This document shows positions 33,284 through 42,498 of a stretch of 64,000 nucleotides of DNA, piece after piece. Every line of letters begins with the position of its first letter. The first letter of the stretch is position 1. The DNA is taken from NCBI RefSeq assembly GCF_051628905.1, contig NZ_CP157575.1, forward strand, positions 1,364,001-1,428,000, read 5' to 3'. Source of the DNA: Asaia sp037151935. Its GTDB lineage: Bacteria; Pseudomonadota; Alphaproteobacteria; Acetobacterales; Acetobacteraceae. A program made the position numbers and the translations under genes. The notes beneath the pieces were generated by a model. It searched no databases and was not told where the DNA came from. It saw only the letters and a program-made list of their open reading frames with translations.

Positions 33284-34479
33284 ACGCTCTCTCCCCGCAA
33301 GGAAGCAGGCAAGGGGCGTGTGACCTCTATTCTGGGCAGAAACGGGAGCAGGACCAGGAAATACGCGTAGTAATACGTCACGCTGACACGGCTGATGGCG
33401 AGCCAGAGCCCGGTCGGCTTGTGCATTCCCGCGACACCGAGCGCGATGAAGGCCAGAAACAGACCCAGAAGCGCCCAGCGGAGCACCGGGCGATAACGCG
33501 CCGATTTTACGGGAGAGCGATCGAGCCAGGGAACGGCAAACAGCACGGCCAGACTGCCCGCAGACAGAACGAGCCCGCCCAGCTTGGACGGAACAGCACG
33601 CAAAATGGCGTAGAAAGGCGCAAAATACCATTCCGGCGTGATGTCGCCCGGCGTCACGAGCGGGTTGGCCATGGCATAATTATTGGCGAGCGTCAGGAGA
33701 TCGGGCGCGAAGAAAATCAGTGCCGCGTAGACCATCAGAAACAGGCACAGAGCGAGCCCGTCCTTGGTGGTGTAATAGGGATGAAAAGCCACGACATCGT
33801 CGGATGTTTTCGGCTCTACGCCAGTGGGATTATTCGATCCCACGACATGAAGTGCGGCGACATGCAGCACGATCACCCCGATGATGGAAAAACCCGTCAC
33901 GAAATGCAGGACATAGATCCGATGCAGGGCGACCGAGCCCAATCCTTCGCCGCCCAGCAACCATGAGGCCAGAGCCGGACCGATCAGCGGCACGGCGTTC
34001 ATGGCATTGATGACAACCGTTGCGCCCCAATAGGACATCTGGCCCCAGGGCAGGATATACCCGGCAAAAGCGGCGACCATGACAAGGATGAACAGACCGA
34101 GACCGGTCAGCCAGAGCAATTCGCGTGGCGCCTTGTAGGAGCCGTAATAGAGGCTGCGCGCCATATGCACATAGAGCGCCGCAAAAAGCATCGACACGCC
34201 GCCCATATGAATGGCGCGCACAAGCCAGCCAGATGATACGTGACGGTCGATCGTCTCGATGCTGTTGAAGGCCTCGGCAACGCTCGGCGTATAATTGAGC
34301 GCAAGAAAAATCCCGCTCACGATCAGAAGCACGAGCGCGATCGTCGCAAAGGCCCCGAAATTCCAGAGATAGGTCAGATTACGCGGCATGGCGAAATCGA
34401 CATATTCGCGCCGAAGCGCCGAGACGATGGGCAGGCGTGTTTCGAGCCAGCCGGTTGGCGTGGTGTCAGGTTTACTCAT
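33280..34479 (-). CDS. petB: Cytochrome b of the bc1 complex
   Basis: 399 residues, about eight membrane helices. The haem-ligand histidines are in VRAIHMGGVSMLFAALYVHMARSL and in the VLHFVTGFSIIGVIVLHVAALH helix; the Qo-site PEWY motif is present (ITPEWYFAPFYAILRAVP). It oxidises quinol and splits electrons between the Rieske protein and the low-potential chain. It starts nine bases after the Rieske stop and overlaps cytochrome c1. Many acetic acid bacteria depend mainly on quinol oxidases, so a full bc1 here matters for routing electrons from c-type cytochromes of the amine system. Confidence 0.95.
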   Translation of the reverse strand: MSKPDTTPTGWLETRLPIVSALRREYVDFAMPRNLTYLWNFGAFATIALVLLIVSGIFLALNYTPSVAEAFNSIETIDRHVSSGWLVRAIHMGGVSMLFAALYVHMARSLYYGSYKAPRELLWLTGLGLFILVMVAAFAGYILPWGQMSYWGATVVINAMNAVPLIGPALASWLLGGEGLGSVALHRIYVLHFVTGFSIIGVIVLHVAALHVVGSNNPTGVEPKTSDDVVAFHPYYTTKDGLALCLFLMVYAALIFFAPDLLTLANNYAMANPLVTPGDITPEWYFAPFYAILRAVPSKLGGLVLSAGSLAVLFAVPWLDRSPVKSARYRPVLRWALLGLFLAFIALGVAGMHKPTGLWLAISRVSVTYYYAYFLVLLPFLPRIEVTRPLPASLRGESV

Positions 34480-34488
34480 GGTCGCCGC

Positions 34489-35145
34489 TCAGATCTGCTG
34501 GATGGAGGCGATGGAAAATGCCGGGTCGCCCTTGCTCTGCCCGATGCGCAATTGCGTGGCAGACAACATGGTGACAGGCGGCACGGGGAGATTATAGGGC
34601 GCGGGGGCCTCTTTATACACGCGACCTGCCGCATCGAATTGCGAGCCATGGCAGGGACAGGAATATTTTCCCGCTTTATCGTTGGCAGAAGGCGTCGCGT
34701 AAGAAGGCACGCAACCGAGATGCGTACAAATGCCGATCAGCACGCCGATTTCCGGCACGACAGAACGATGCCAGTTTGCGGCGTCTTTCGGCTGTTGCAG
34801 GATTTTCGAATTGGGATCGCGCAGGCGCTGCGCGCTATCGGCTGCTTTTAACGACGCCAGCATTTCCGGGGTGCGCTTCTGTATAAATACAGGCCAGCCG
34901 CGCCACGTCACGACGAGCTGCTGACCGGGCCGAAGCGCGGCAATATCGACATCGATCGAATCATCTTCGCCAAGAGCCGTATTTTTCGTGCCATTCAGAC
35001 TATCGAGAAAAGGATAGGCCAGAGCGCAGGCGCCAACACATCCAGCCCCGACAATCACGGTCGACAGCACATCGCGGCGCCTTGTCCCTCCCCCGGGTAG
35101 CGGACAGGAGGGAGAGGGGGTGGGGCGGTCTGCGTCCTGAGTCAT
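34489..35145 (-). CDS. petA: Rieske iron-sulfur subunit of the bc1 complex
   Basis: 218 residues. An RRRDVLSTVIVGAGCVGACA twin-arginine signal-anchor is followed by the globular domain with ICTHLGCVPSY and SCPCHGSQFDAAGRV, the two [2Fe-2S] boxes with two Cys and two His ligands. Start 35145 follows AGGACTTC; the longer frame to 35259 is rejected. It is the first gene of petABC plus the MauD-like gene, diverging from the aldehyde oxidoreductase genes across 167 bp, which must hold both promoters. Confidence 0.95.
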   Translation of the reverse strand: MTQDADRPTPSPSCPLPGGGTRRRDVLSTVIVGAGCVGACALAYPFLDSLNGTKNTALGEDDSIDVDIAALRPGQQLVVTWRGWPVFIQKRTPEMLASLKAADSAQRLRDPNSKILQQPKDAANWHRSVVPEIGVLIGICTHLGCVPSYATPSANDKAGKYSCPCHGSQFDAAGRVYKEAPAPYNLPVPPVTMLSATQLRIGQSKGDPAFSIASIQQI

Positions 35146-35312
35146 GAAGTCCTGCTTGAATAGGATGAAATGATCATCCGGGGGCCGCAAAAACGTGTCA
35201 ATATCAAAACAACTTCCGAAGCCGAAATAGAAGAGCGGACTTGCATTCCGTCGCGACACTGGTGATCCTCCATAATGACCGGCACCAGAAAAAACCGAGG
35301 GATCACAACGAC

Positions 35313-35768
35313 ATGAGAACGATTCTTATCAACGGGGAGTCGCATGACGTGGATGTTCCGGATGACATGCCCCTCTTATGGGTGCTGCGTGACATTCTGG
35401 GACTGACCGGCACCAAATATGGGTGCGGCATCGCGCAATGCGGCGCCTGCACCGTGCATGTAGCGGGACAACCTGCGCGCGCCTGTCAGCTACCTGTTTC
35501 TCTCATCGGCGACCGCCCTGTCACCACCATAGAAGCCATAGGGCAGACCGCATTGGGCCAGCGCGTGCAGGAAGCTTGGCTGGAAGAGCAGGTTATCCAG
35601 TGCGGCTATTGCCAGTCGGGCCAGATCATGGCGGCGACCGCACTGCTTCAGACCACGCCCGCACCAAGCGATGACGATATCGATGACGCCATGTCGGGCA
35701 ATATCTGCCGCTGCGGCACCTATGTGCGCATACGCGCCGCCATTCATAAGGCCGCCAGCAATGCGTAA
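35313..35768 (+). CDS. [2Fe-2S] small subunit of a membrane/periplasmic Moco aldehyde oxidoreductase
   Basis: 151 residues with both iron-sulfur domains of the xanthine-oxidase family: plant-ferredoxin type (KYGCGIAQCGACTVHV, about 37-52) and the C-terminal four-helix type (IQCGYCQSGQIM and NICRCGTYVRIRAAI). It has no signal peptide, as usual for subunits that travel with a Tat-signalled partner. It resembles AldF of acetic acid bacterial aldehyde dehydrogenase and IorA of isoquinoline 1-oxidoreductase. The large-subunit start overlaps its 3' end by eight bases. Confidence 0.92.
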   Translation: MRTILINGESHDVDVPDDMPLLWVLRDILGLTGTKYGCGIAQCGACTVHVAGQPARACQLPVSLIGDRPVTTIEAIGQTALGQRVQEAWLEEQVIQCGYCQSGQIMAATALLQTTPAPSDDDIDDAMSGNICRCGTYVRIRAAIHKAASNA

Positions 35769-37944
35769 GCCTCATCAGATCGGCCCCGTGCTCAACAGGC
35801 GTGCCATTTTGCGCGCTGCCCTCGCCACCGGTGGGGGGCTGATGCTGTCAGGCCTTATCCCCGGCCTGCCCGGTGCGCGTGCGGAGGCCAGTGGTGTCTT
35901 CACGCCGAACGCGTTCATCCGCATCGATCGCGAGGGCGCCATTACCTTCATCATGCGCCACGCCGAGATGGGTCAGGGCATTTATACCGGCATCGCCATG
36001 CTGATCGCCGAAGAGCTTGAAGTCCCGCTCGACAAGATCACCCTGGAGGCGGCGCCCGCCGATGCTCGGTTTATCGACAAGGCGGCCGGTGAAGAGGTGA
36101 CGGGCGGTTCGGCTTCGACACGCGATAGCTGGATACCGCTGCGTCAGGCCGGTGCTGCAGCACGAATCATGCTTCTGCGCGCCGCAGCCGCGCGCTGGTC
36201 GGTGCCGGTCGAAAGCTGTGTCGCAAAAGACGGCATGATCTCTCATGCGGAATCGGGCCGCAGCCTGTTATATGGCGCCCTCGCCGAGGACGCAGCCCGT
36301 CAGCCCGTTCCTGATCCCATTCCGCTGAAAGACCCTGCCCAGTTCCGTCTGATCGGCACCAGCCCGCAGCGCATGGATACCCATGCGAAAAGCAATGGCA
36401 GCGCCGTTTTCGGTATGGATGTGCGTCTCGACGGCATGAAGATCGGGCGAATCATGGCCTGCCCGGTCAAGGGGGGCACGCTGAAAGGCTTCGACCGTGA
36501 GGCTGCGCTGAAAATTCCCGGTGTGACCGATATCGTCACCCTGCCCGATGCGCTTGCGGTCATTGGCACGCATAGCTGGGCCGCCATATCGGGGCTCAAA
36601 GCCGCAAACCCGCAATGGGATCTCGGCCCCCATGCGTCGATGTCCAGCGCCTCGCTGCTCGAAGCGCTGAGAGAGGCTTCGAAAAAGACAGGGCTCGTGG
36701 CGAAGAAGACCGGCGATGTCGATTCCGCACTCGCCAGCGCCACTACCCGCATCGAGGCGATGTACGAATTGCCGTTTCTGGCCCATGCCGCGCTCGAACC
36801 CATCAACACCACGCTGCATATCCGCCCCGATTCCGCCGATGTCTGGGTCGGCACACAGGTGCCCCTGCGCGCCCGACAAGAGGTGGCCGACGCCACCGGC
36901 CTCCCACCAGAGCGCATCACCGTACATAACCACCTGATCGGTGGCGGTTTCGGCCGCAGGCTGGATTCGAATTCGATCGGTCAGGCCGCGCGCCTTGCAA
37001 AACAGGTGCCCTATCCGGTCAAGCTGTTTTGGACGCGTGAGGAAGATATCCGTCAAGACCAGTTCCGCCCGTTCTATTACGATCGCATCACAGCCGGGCT
37101 CGACGAGAAGGGGATGATCAGGGCGTGGCATCATCGCACGACAGGATCGTTCGTTCTGGCCCGCTGGGCACCCGAGGGACTGCAGAACGGCCTCGATTCC
37201 GATGCCGTCGAAGGCGCTACCGAAACACCCTATGCCATACCTGCCCAGCGTAACGAGGCAGTGCAATGCGAGCCCGAGGGGCTGGTAACCTTGTGGTGGC
37301 GCGGCGTCGGCCCGACCCATAATGTTTTCGTCGTCGAAGGCATGATCGACGAACTTGCCCATGCCGCCGGAGCCGATCCACTCGCTTTCCGCCGCAAGCA
37401 TCTGTGGGCCTCACCGAGAGGGCTCAAGGTTCTCGATGAAGCCGCCAAACAGGCCGGTTGGGGGCGCCAGCTTCCCAAGGGGCACGGGCTCGGTATCGCC
37501 CTGCATTATTCCTTCCAGAGCTGGGCCGCGACTGTGCTGGAAGTCAGGGTGGAAGAAAATGGCCAGATCCATCTCGTGCGGGCCGATACCGCCGTTGATT
37601 GCGGGCCGGTCGTGTTCCCCGATGCCGTGCGCGCCCAGATACAGGGCGGGCTGATTTTTGGCCTGACCATGGCGCTTTATAACGAAATCACCTTCCGCGA
37701 CGGGCAGGCTGAGCAGAGCAATTTTCATGATTATCGCATGATGCGCCTCAATGAGGCGCCTGATATCCGTGTGCATCTCGTCTGCGATCCGACAGCGGAA
37801 ATAGGGGGTATCGGCGAAGTGGGCACCGTGGCCGCAGCCCCTGCCCTGGCCAATGCCATTTTCGCGGCAAGTGGAAAGCGCCTGAGACGCATTCCCTTCG
37901 TGCCGCAGATAAGCGCCGCAGCAAACGGGGAGAAACGCGCATGA
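35761..37944 (+). CDS. Molybdopterin large subunit of aldehyde oxidoreductase (AldH/IorB-like)
   Basis: 727 residues with a twin-arginine signal (LNRRAILRAALATGGGLML). Moco motifs include MRHAEMGQGIYTGIAMLIAEEL, IGGGFGRRLDSNS and the catalytic glutamate region GIGEVGTVAAAPALANAIFAA near the C-terminus. This is the isoquinoline oxidoreductase/membrane aldehyde dehydrogenase branch, which in acetic acid bacteria oxidises aldehydes to acids outside the cytoplasm with electrons to ubiquinone. Placed beside an amine dehydrogenase, it would consume the aldehyde that enzyme makes. It overlaps its iron-sulfur partner and its cytochrome partner. N-heteroaromatic hydroxylation is the alternative. Confidence 0.9.
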   Translation: MRKPHQIGPVLNRRAILRAALATGGGLMLSGLIPGLPGARAEASGVFTPNAFIRIDREGAITFIMRHAEMGQGIYTGIAMLIAEELEVPLDKITLEAAPADARFIDKAAGEEVTGGSASTRDSWIPLRQAGAAARIMLLRAAAARWSVPVESCVAKDGMISHAESGRSLLYGALAEDAARQPVPDPIPLKDPAQFRLIGTSPQRMDTHAKSNGSAVFGMDVRLDGMKIGRIMACPVKGGTLKGFDREAALKIPGVTDIVTLPDALAVIGTHSWAAISGLKAANPQWDLGPHASMSSASLLEALREASKKTGLVAKKTGDVDSALASATTRIEAMYELPFLAHAALEPINTTLHIRPDSADVWVGTQVPLRARQEVADATGLPPERITVHNHLIGGGFGRRLDSNSIGQAARLAKQVPYPVKLFWTREEDIRQDQFRPFYYDRITAGLDEKGMIRAWHHRTTGSFVLARWAPEGLQNGLDSDAVEGATETPYAIPAQRNEAVQCEPEGLVTLWWRGVGPTHNVFVVEGMIDELAHAAGADPLAFRRKHLWASPRGLKVLDEAAKQAGWGRQLPKGHGLGIALHYSFQSWAATVLEVRVEENGQIHLVRADTAVDCGPVVFPDAVRAQIQGGLIFGLTMALYNEITFRDGQAEQSNFHDYRMMRLNEAPDIRVHLVCDPTAEIGGIGEVGTVAAAPALANAIFAASGKRLRRIPFVPQISAAANGEKRA

Positions 37945-39182
37945 AACGCGCCCTCGCCTTTTCCGCCACGGCCCTCATGACGCTGGCCTGTGCGTTTTAC
38001 GGTAAGTCGGCATCCGCTCAGCAAGCCCCGACGCAGCAGACAGCGCTCCCCGAGGGGGAAATCGCTCAGGTCACGCGCGGTCGGGCCCTGTTCGTCGCGG
38101 CCGATTGCGCGGCCTGCCATCTGTCTCAAGATGGCCGCGCACTGACGGGTGGGCGCATATTCGCTCTGCCTTTCGGCACGATCCATGCGGTCAATATCAC
38201 GCCCGACCGCGAAACGGGCATCGGTGCCTATACAGACACGGCCTGGTTGAAAATGCTGCGCAAAGGCGTCGGTCTGGGGGGAAAGCATCTCTACCCGGTC
38301 ATGCCATACACTTCCTACACCCTGCTCAGCGATGACGATGCGCTGGCCATCAAGGCCTATCTGTTCACCCTGCCCGCCATTCGCGCCGAAGCCCCGAAGA
38401 ACGGCCTTTCCTTTCCGTTCAACCAGCGCTGGACCATGATTTTCTGGAACTGGTTCAACAATCCGAACCGACGCATGATCCCTGATGCGGCACGCTCTGC
38501 GAAGTGGAATCGCGGCGCCTATCTTGCCGAGGCGCTGGGCCATTGCGGCCAGTGCCATACGCCGCGCAACTTCATGTTCGGGCTCAGCAGCCGCGCCTAT
38601 GCAGGGGCGGTGCAGGTGGGGTGGACCGCCTATAATCTGACTCCGGACAAGGCGCACGGTCTGGGCGCCTGGAGCGATGCGGACCTCTTCAGCTATCTCT
38701 CGACAGGTCACGCCAAAGGCCACGGCCCGGCCTCCGGCCCCATGGCAGAAGCCATAGAGCACAGTCTGAGCCAGCTACCTGCCGATGATATCCGCGCGAT
38801 GGTCGTCTATCTGCGCAGTGTTCCAGCGCAGCCCGATGGCCCGCCGCGCAATCCCGGAGTGATAAATGAAAACGATGGCCCTTCTGCGGGCAGACATGTG
38901 TTTCAGCAGGCCTGTGCCGGGTGTCATCTGGAAGACGGATCGGGCCGCCAGTCGGACTGGGCCGCTTTGGGCGGCAGCCATTCGCTGAGCGACCCATCAG
39001 CCACCAATCTGGTCGCCGTGCTCAGGGAGGGCACGTCGTTGCAGACGGCTCATGGCGCGATGGCGATGCAGAAATTCACCGCTGCCTATACGCCGGAAGA
39101 ACTCTCGGCGCTCTCTTCGTGGATGCTGCATCATTTCGGTGGGGTAAACGCCGCAATCGATCCGAAGAAGTTCAAGCCCTGA
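37941..39182 (+). CDS. Tri-haem cytochrome c subunit of the aldehyde oxidoreductase (AldG/AdhB-like)
   Basis: 413 residues with a signal peptide and three haem-binding sites: DCAACHLS (about residue 55), HCGQCHTPRN (about 198) and ACAGCHLEDG (about 327). Each is followed by a cytochrome c fold with a methionine ligand. This is the same design as the cytochrome subunits of acetic acid bacterial alcohol and aldehyde dehydrogenases, which sit on the outer face of the inner membrane and pass electrons to ubiquinone. It overlaps the large subunit by four bases (ATGA). This third gene argues for the respiratory aldehyde dehydrogenase reading over a soluble hydroxylase. Confidence 0.92.
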   Translation: MKRALAFSATALMTLACAFYGKSASAQQAPTQQTALPEGEIAQVTRGRALFVAADCAACHLSQDGRALTGGRIFALPFGTIHAVNITPDRETGIGAYTDTAWLKMLRKGVGLGGKHLYPVMPYTSYTLLSDDDALAIKAYLFTLPAIRAEAPKNGLSFPFNQRWTMIFWNWFNNPNRRMIPDAARSAKWNRGAYLAEALGHCGQCHTPRNFMFGLSSRAYAGAVQVGWTAYNLTPDKAHGLGAWSDADLFSYLSTGHAKGHGPASGPMAEAIEHSLSQLPADDIRAMVVYLRSVPAQPDGPPRNPGVINENDGPSAGRHVFQQACAGCHLEDGSGRQSDWAALGGSHSLSDPSATNLVAVLREGTSLQTAHGAMAMQKFTAAYTPEELSALSSWMLHHFGGVNAAIDPKKFKP

Positions 39183-39239
39183 GGTCTTACCTTTGATCCG
39201 ATGGGGCGGGAAATCCTAAACTCCGCGTCAGGCCCGATC

Positions 39240-39260
39240 CGACACGACACAGGCGTGTCG
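39240..39260. terminator. Hairpin between convergent genes
   Basis: A perfect seven-pair stem CGACACG/CGTGTCG with a seven-base loop sits between the tri-haem cytochrome gene and the convergent XRE-cupin gene. No T-run follows. It may serve as a two-way transcription end. Confidence 0.35.
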
Positions 39261-39379
39261 CCCGGCGCCAGAGAGCAATAGGATCAGAGGATCAGCGTGG
39301 AGAAAAAACGCTCTTGTCTCCACGCATTCCTTTCGTCCCGCCAGCACAACAGCGGCCGTGCGGCATGGCTGAAAACCAG

Positions 39380-39970
39380 TCAGGGCGTATCGACATTCGC
39401 CCAAACGACGCGCGTAACCTGCTGCGAGCCATTGCTATAGCGATGCGGTGTCTCGCTCGGGAAAGAGAAGGAATCTCCCTCGCGTAAAATGCAGTCCTGA
39501 CCGCCCACCTGCAAATGCAGGCAGCCCTGCAGGACGAGACCAGACTCAAAACCGCTATGGGTCAGGATTTTGGAGCCCGAATGGCCGTTCGGCTCAATGA
39601 TCATGAGATAGGTACGCAGCAGATCGGGGCTCTGCGAATTGAGCATTACCTTGGTGATCCCCTCGCCGAAGCTGAGGAGACCATGATCTTCGATGCGCGT
39701 GTAAAAGGCTGGATTATCGAGGGACTGACCTCTTATCGAGCCAAAGAAAGTCGACATATCGAGTTCGAGAACATCCGAAATCTTCATCAGATCGCGGATG
39801 CTCGGCGATGACGCGCCGCGCTCGATCTGGCTCAGATGACTGAGCGAGATTCCGACGCGCGAGGCCACATCCTTAAGCAGATACCCGTTCTGCTTTCTTC
39901 TCTCGCGTATGGTGTTGCCCAGGGTACGATCGATGTTCGACGTCATAACGACAGATTCGTTCAAGGACAT
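39380..39970 (-). CDS. XRE-family regulator with C-terminal cupin sensor
   Basis: 196 residues. Helix-turn-helix at about 14-72 (TIRERRKQNGYLLKDVASRVGISLSHLSQIERG), then a cupin at about 120-190 (HSGSKILTHSGFESGLVLQG, HLQVGGQDC, FPSETPHRYSN). Proteins of this type (PuuR, SutR-like) bind a small ligand in the cupin and repress a catabolic operon. It is the last gene of the receptor-hydrolase operon, 30 bp after the DUF3237 gene, so it may control that operon by feedback. Neither candidate start (39970 or 39946) has a clear ribosome site; the longer is given. Confidence 0.88.
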   Translation of the reverse strand: MSLNESVVMTSNIDRTLGNTIRERRKQNGYLLKDVASRVGISLSHLSQIERGASSPSIRDLMKISDVLELDMSTFFGSIRGQSLDNPAFYTRIEDHGLLSFGEGITKVMLNSQSPDLLRTYLMIIEPNGHSGSKILTHSGFESGLVLQGCLHLQVGGQDCILREGDSFSFPSETPHRYSNGSQQVTRVVWANVDTP

Positions 39971-39999
39971 TTCGCGTAAACCAGATCCCGGAGAAAGTA

Positions 40000-40566
40000 T
40001 CAGTTAAGTCGGAGCACCTGAATCAACCGGTCGTTCTGATGAGGGCCTTTGGCGAGCTCCATCCCTTTAGGAACCGGATAGACCAGAGTGGCAACAAAAA
40101 TGCTTTTATTCAACCAGTCATATTTACCCTTGGGCGCGATGAACTCCGGGCTCAGGCGATATTTGTAATCCTTGCCCCCATCGACAGGGTAAGCGAGGCC
40201 CTTGTTGTGAATGACGATAATCTGACCGTCATCGGTCTTGAGGCGGTAGAACGCATCAACCACCTCAACGCCATCGGGGCGCAAAACGGGCAGATCGGCA
40301 CCGCCAGCCTCTACCGTGCCATGGATGCCAGGCCCGTCGAAACGCCCGCCGATGATCGGCCAGATCTCGGTGCGTTCGCCATCCTTGCTGGCACCTTCAG
40401 GGCCAGGTCTTACTGGGTCAGTGCAGGTCACGACGAGATTGAGAACCAGCTCGGTCTTGACCGGATCATAAACCTTGCCGTTGAAGGGCGCCTCCGTTGC
40501 GGCATGGGCCGCGCCCGATGCCACGAGGCAGGAAAGCGCAAAAAGAGTGTTTTTCAGGGTCTTCAT
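40000..40566 (-). CDS. Secreted DUF3237-family protein
   Basis: 188 residues with a clear signal peptide (LFALSCLVASGAAHA). The mature part carries the DUF3237 hallmark IWPIIGGRFDGPGIHGTVEAGGADLPVLRPDGV, then DAFYRLKTDDGQIIVIHNKG. The family is a small beta-barrel of unknown biochemical role, often encoded beside hydrolases. AAGGTG precedes the start. It lies 31 bp after the CocE-like hydrolase and 30 bp before the XRE-cupin gene, clearly one operon. The export signal suggests it works with the secreted hydrolases, perhaps binding substrate or product; this is inference. Confidence 0.85.
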   Translation of the reverse strand: MKTLKNTLFALSCLVASGAAHAATEAPFNGKVYDPVKTELVLNLVVTCTDPVRPGPEGASKDGERTEIWPIIGGRFDGPGIHGTVEAGGADLPVLRPDGVEVVDAFYRLKTDDGQIIVIHNKGLAYPVDGGKDYKYRLSPEFIAPKGKYDWLNKSIFVATLVYPVPKGMELAKGPHQNDRLIQVLRLN

Positions 40567-40597
40567 TTCAGATCACCTTGAAGGAAAAAAACGATGG

Positions 40598-42490
40598 TCA
40601 CTGCAACGGATCGCGCCGACAGGGCTGCATGAGCACGTCATTGCACGGCGCAAGTGTTTTGGGGATGGCAGAGACCGCCAGACCGTCGCGGCCCTTTTCT
40701 GGCACGGTGCCGAGAATCAGACGGGACACATGGCCTGCATCATGCCAGAGACGATTTGTGGCGGGCAGAAGCCAGGGCGAAAACCCATAGCCACCGAAAT
40801 TACCCGGTGCGTCGATCCACAGGCGCAGACGCGAACCCGCGCGAAAGACATGCCCCATCTTGCTCAGCTCAACACGCGCCAGAACGGGCTCGTCAGGGGC
40901 AAGGCTCTGTGTGGTCTCGATACGATCGAGCGGAAACGGCCGCAGCGCAGTCGATCTCGCAGGGTCCTGTGCCCGGTCGGAAAGACGAAGCCAGCCACGC
41001 TCGACGAACATCTCCTGATTGTCCGGGCGCAGCTCCGTCAGTGTCACCTCGACATCCGTATCCGGCATGTCAGATGACAGCCAGAGATCGACGCTGGCGG
41101 GGCCATAAGCCACCAGGGTTTTACCGAGCGGTGCTGAAGTATAAGCGAGGCTACCCTCGCGCCAATGCTCTGGCAACGCACCCCAGCCGTAATGATCGGC
41201 ATCGACATCCACATCCGGTCCGCGCACCGGATAAGCATAGCTGTCCGATCCGGTCGAGGAAGTCATACCGTCCTCGAGTACGCCTTTACTGGCGAGCGTG
41301 AACACATGGGGGGTGGCGGCAATCGGATAGGTCGCCCCGCTCAGGGTCACACGCGGCGCCATCTGCTCGACCTTTTCATGCCCCTCGCCATGAGACCCGC
41401 TTTCGAGCCAGACGCGCACATGGGGCGTATCGCTGAAGGCGGCTTGATGGCCCTTGAGGAAACGATCGAAAAACCCGAGCAGCAGCGCGCGGTATTTCAG
41501 GGATTCATAGGCGTCGTGCTGGCCATTGGTCTGGACCAGCCAGGTTTTTTCCGGCGCCAGCGTATCCTGATAATAGCCCTCACGCGAGGTCACGGCCTCG
41601 TCCTGAAACGCTTCCATGGATAGAACCGGCACGGCGATCTGACTGGTTCTGGCCGCCAGATTGCGCTTCTCGATTTCAGCATCGCGCAGCGGATGGCGCA
41701 AAATGAGATCGCGCAGATTATCCCTGCGATTTGCCTCCGTATTGATCGCGAGCCTGTCCAGACAGCGCTGGTCGTGCTCTGTCTGTGCCCCTTCTTTTAA
41801 AGCGTCCCAGCGCGACTGCAGATAAAGCAGCCAGCCGGACGGAAACTGCATATTCGGCACGCCGCCGGGTGCCCAGCTATCGAGACGTGCATCGCCCAGC
41901 ACCATGCCCGGCGCGATGGCCTTCAGGTGCGGCGGACGTGTCGAGGCCGTGGCGATTTGCGACATACCCGCCCAGGACCAGTTGGCCATGCCGACATGTC
42001 CGTCGGACCAGGGCTGTGAGGCGGCAAACTCGACAATATCGTAGCCATCCTGGCCATAGCTGGGCGTCAGAAAGGTGAATTGCCCCTCCGAACACCCAGT
42101 TCCACGGGCATTGACCCCGAACACAGCATAGCCATGGGCGACCAGATCGCGGTCGAGGTTGACCGACATAGCCGTGTCACCCTTGAGATAGGCCGAGCTG
42201 CCTACGCCGCCGGGATCGTAGCCGCTGTAATTGATCACGACGGGAAACGGCCCCTTACCCTTCGGCAGCAGCACGCTGTAGCGCAGCGGCGTATGGTCGC
42301 GTGTCGGCAGATAGCCCACGAGACGCCGCCCCCAGAAGGGCGCCGTCTTGACCAGTTCGGGATTATAGCCCGACACGGCGGCAATCACGCTGCCCCCCGA
42401 TCGCGCTTCCTGCGCCCTCCCCGAACCGGGAAAGGCCAGAAGCGAAACACCGAGGCAGAGAACTGCCATAGAGGAGCGTGCTGCCGTCAT
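40598..42490 (-). CDS. Secreted CocE/NonD-type alpha/beta hydrolase (S15 family)
   Basis: About 630 residues: signal peptide (SSMAVLCLGVSLLAFPGSGRA), alpha/beta hydrolase core with GVNARGTGCSEGQF (oxyanion region), nucleophile serine in ANWSWAGMSQ, then helical cap and the C-terminal jelly roll typical of cocaine esterase and X-Pro dipeptidyl peptidase (SRLRLWIDAPGNFG). The second acid/His parts are at EDEAVTSREG-like and NGQHDAYES segments. Such enzymes cleave bulky esters, beta-lactam side chains or peptides. It begins eight bases after the stop of the lipase-like gene. A longer start to 42556 would overlap that gene; 42490 gives the signal peptide. Confidence 0.88.
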   Translation of the reverse strand: MTAARSSMAVLCLGVSLLAFPGSGRAQEARSGGSVIAAVSGYNPELVKTAPFWGRRLVGYLPTRDHTPLRYSVLLPKGKGPFPVVINYSGYDPGGVGSSAYLKGDTAMSVNLDRDLVAHGYAVFGVNARGTGCSEGQFTFLTPSYGQDGYDIVEFAASQPWSDGHVGMANWSWAGMSQIATASTRPPHLKAIAPGMVLGDARLDSWAPGGVPNMQFPSGWLLYLQSRWDALKEGAQTEHDQRCLDRLAINTEANRRDNLRDLILRHPLRDAEIEKRNLAARTSQIAVPVLSMEAFQDEAVTSREGYYQDTLAPEKTWLVQTNGQHDAYESLKYRALLLGFFDRFLKGHQAAFSDTPHVRVWLESGSHGEGHEKVEQMAPRVTLSGATYPIAATPHVFTLASKGVLEDGMTSSTGSDSYAYPVRGPDVDVDADHYGWGALPEHWREGSLAYTSAPLGKTLVAYGPASVDLWLSSDMPDTDVEVTLTELRPDNQEMFVERGWLRLSDRAQDPARSTALRPFPLDRIETTQSLAPDEPVLARVELSKMGHVFRAGSRLRLWIDAPGNFGGYGFSPWLLPATNRLWHDAGHVSRLILGTVPEKGRDGLAVSAIPKTLAPCNDVLMQPCRRDPLQ

Positions 42491-42498
42491 GAGGGCGG

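Noticed and set aside
32588..35145. The bc1 genes as a cytochrome b6f-type complex
   Set aside because: Cytochrome b is a single 399-residue chain with PEWY and the third protein is a c1 with CATCH and a C-terminal anchor, which is the bc1 layout.
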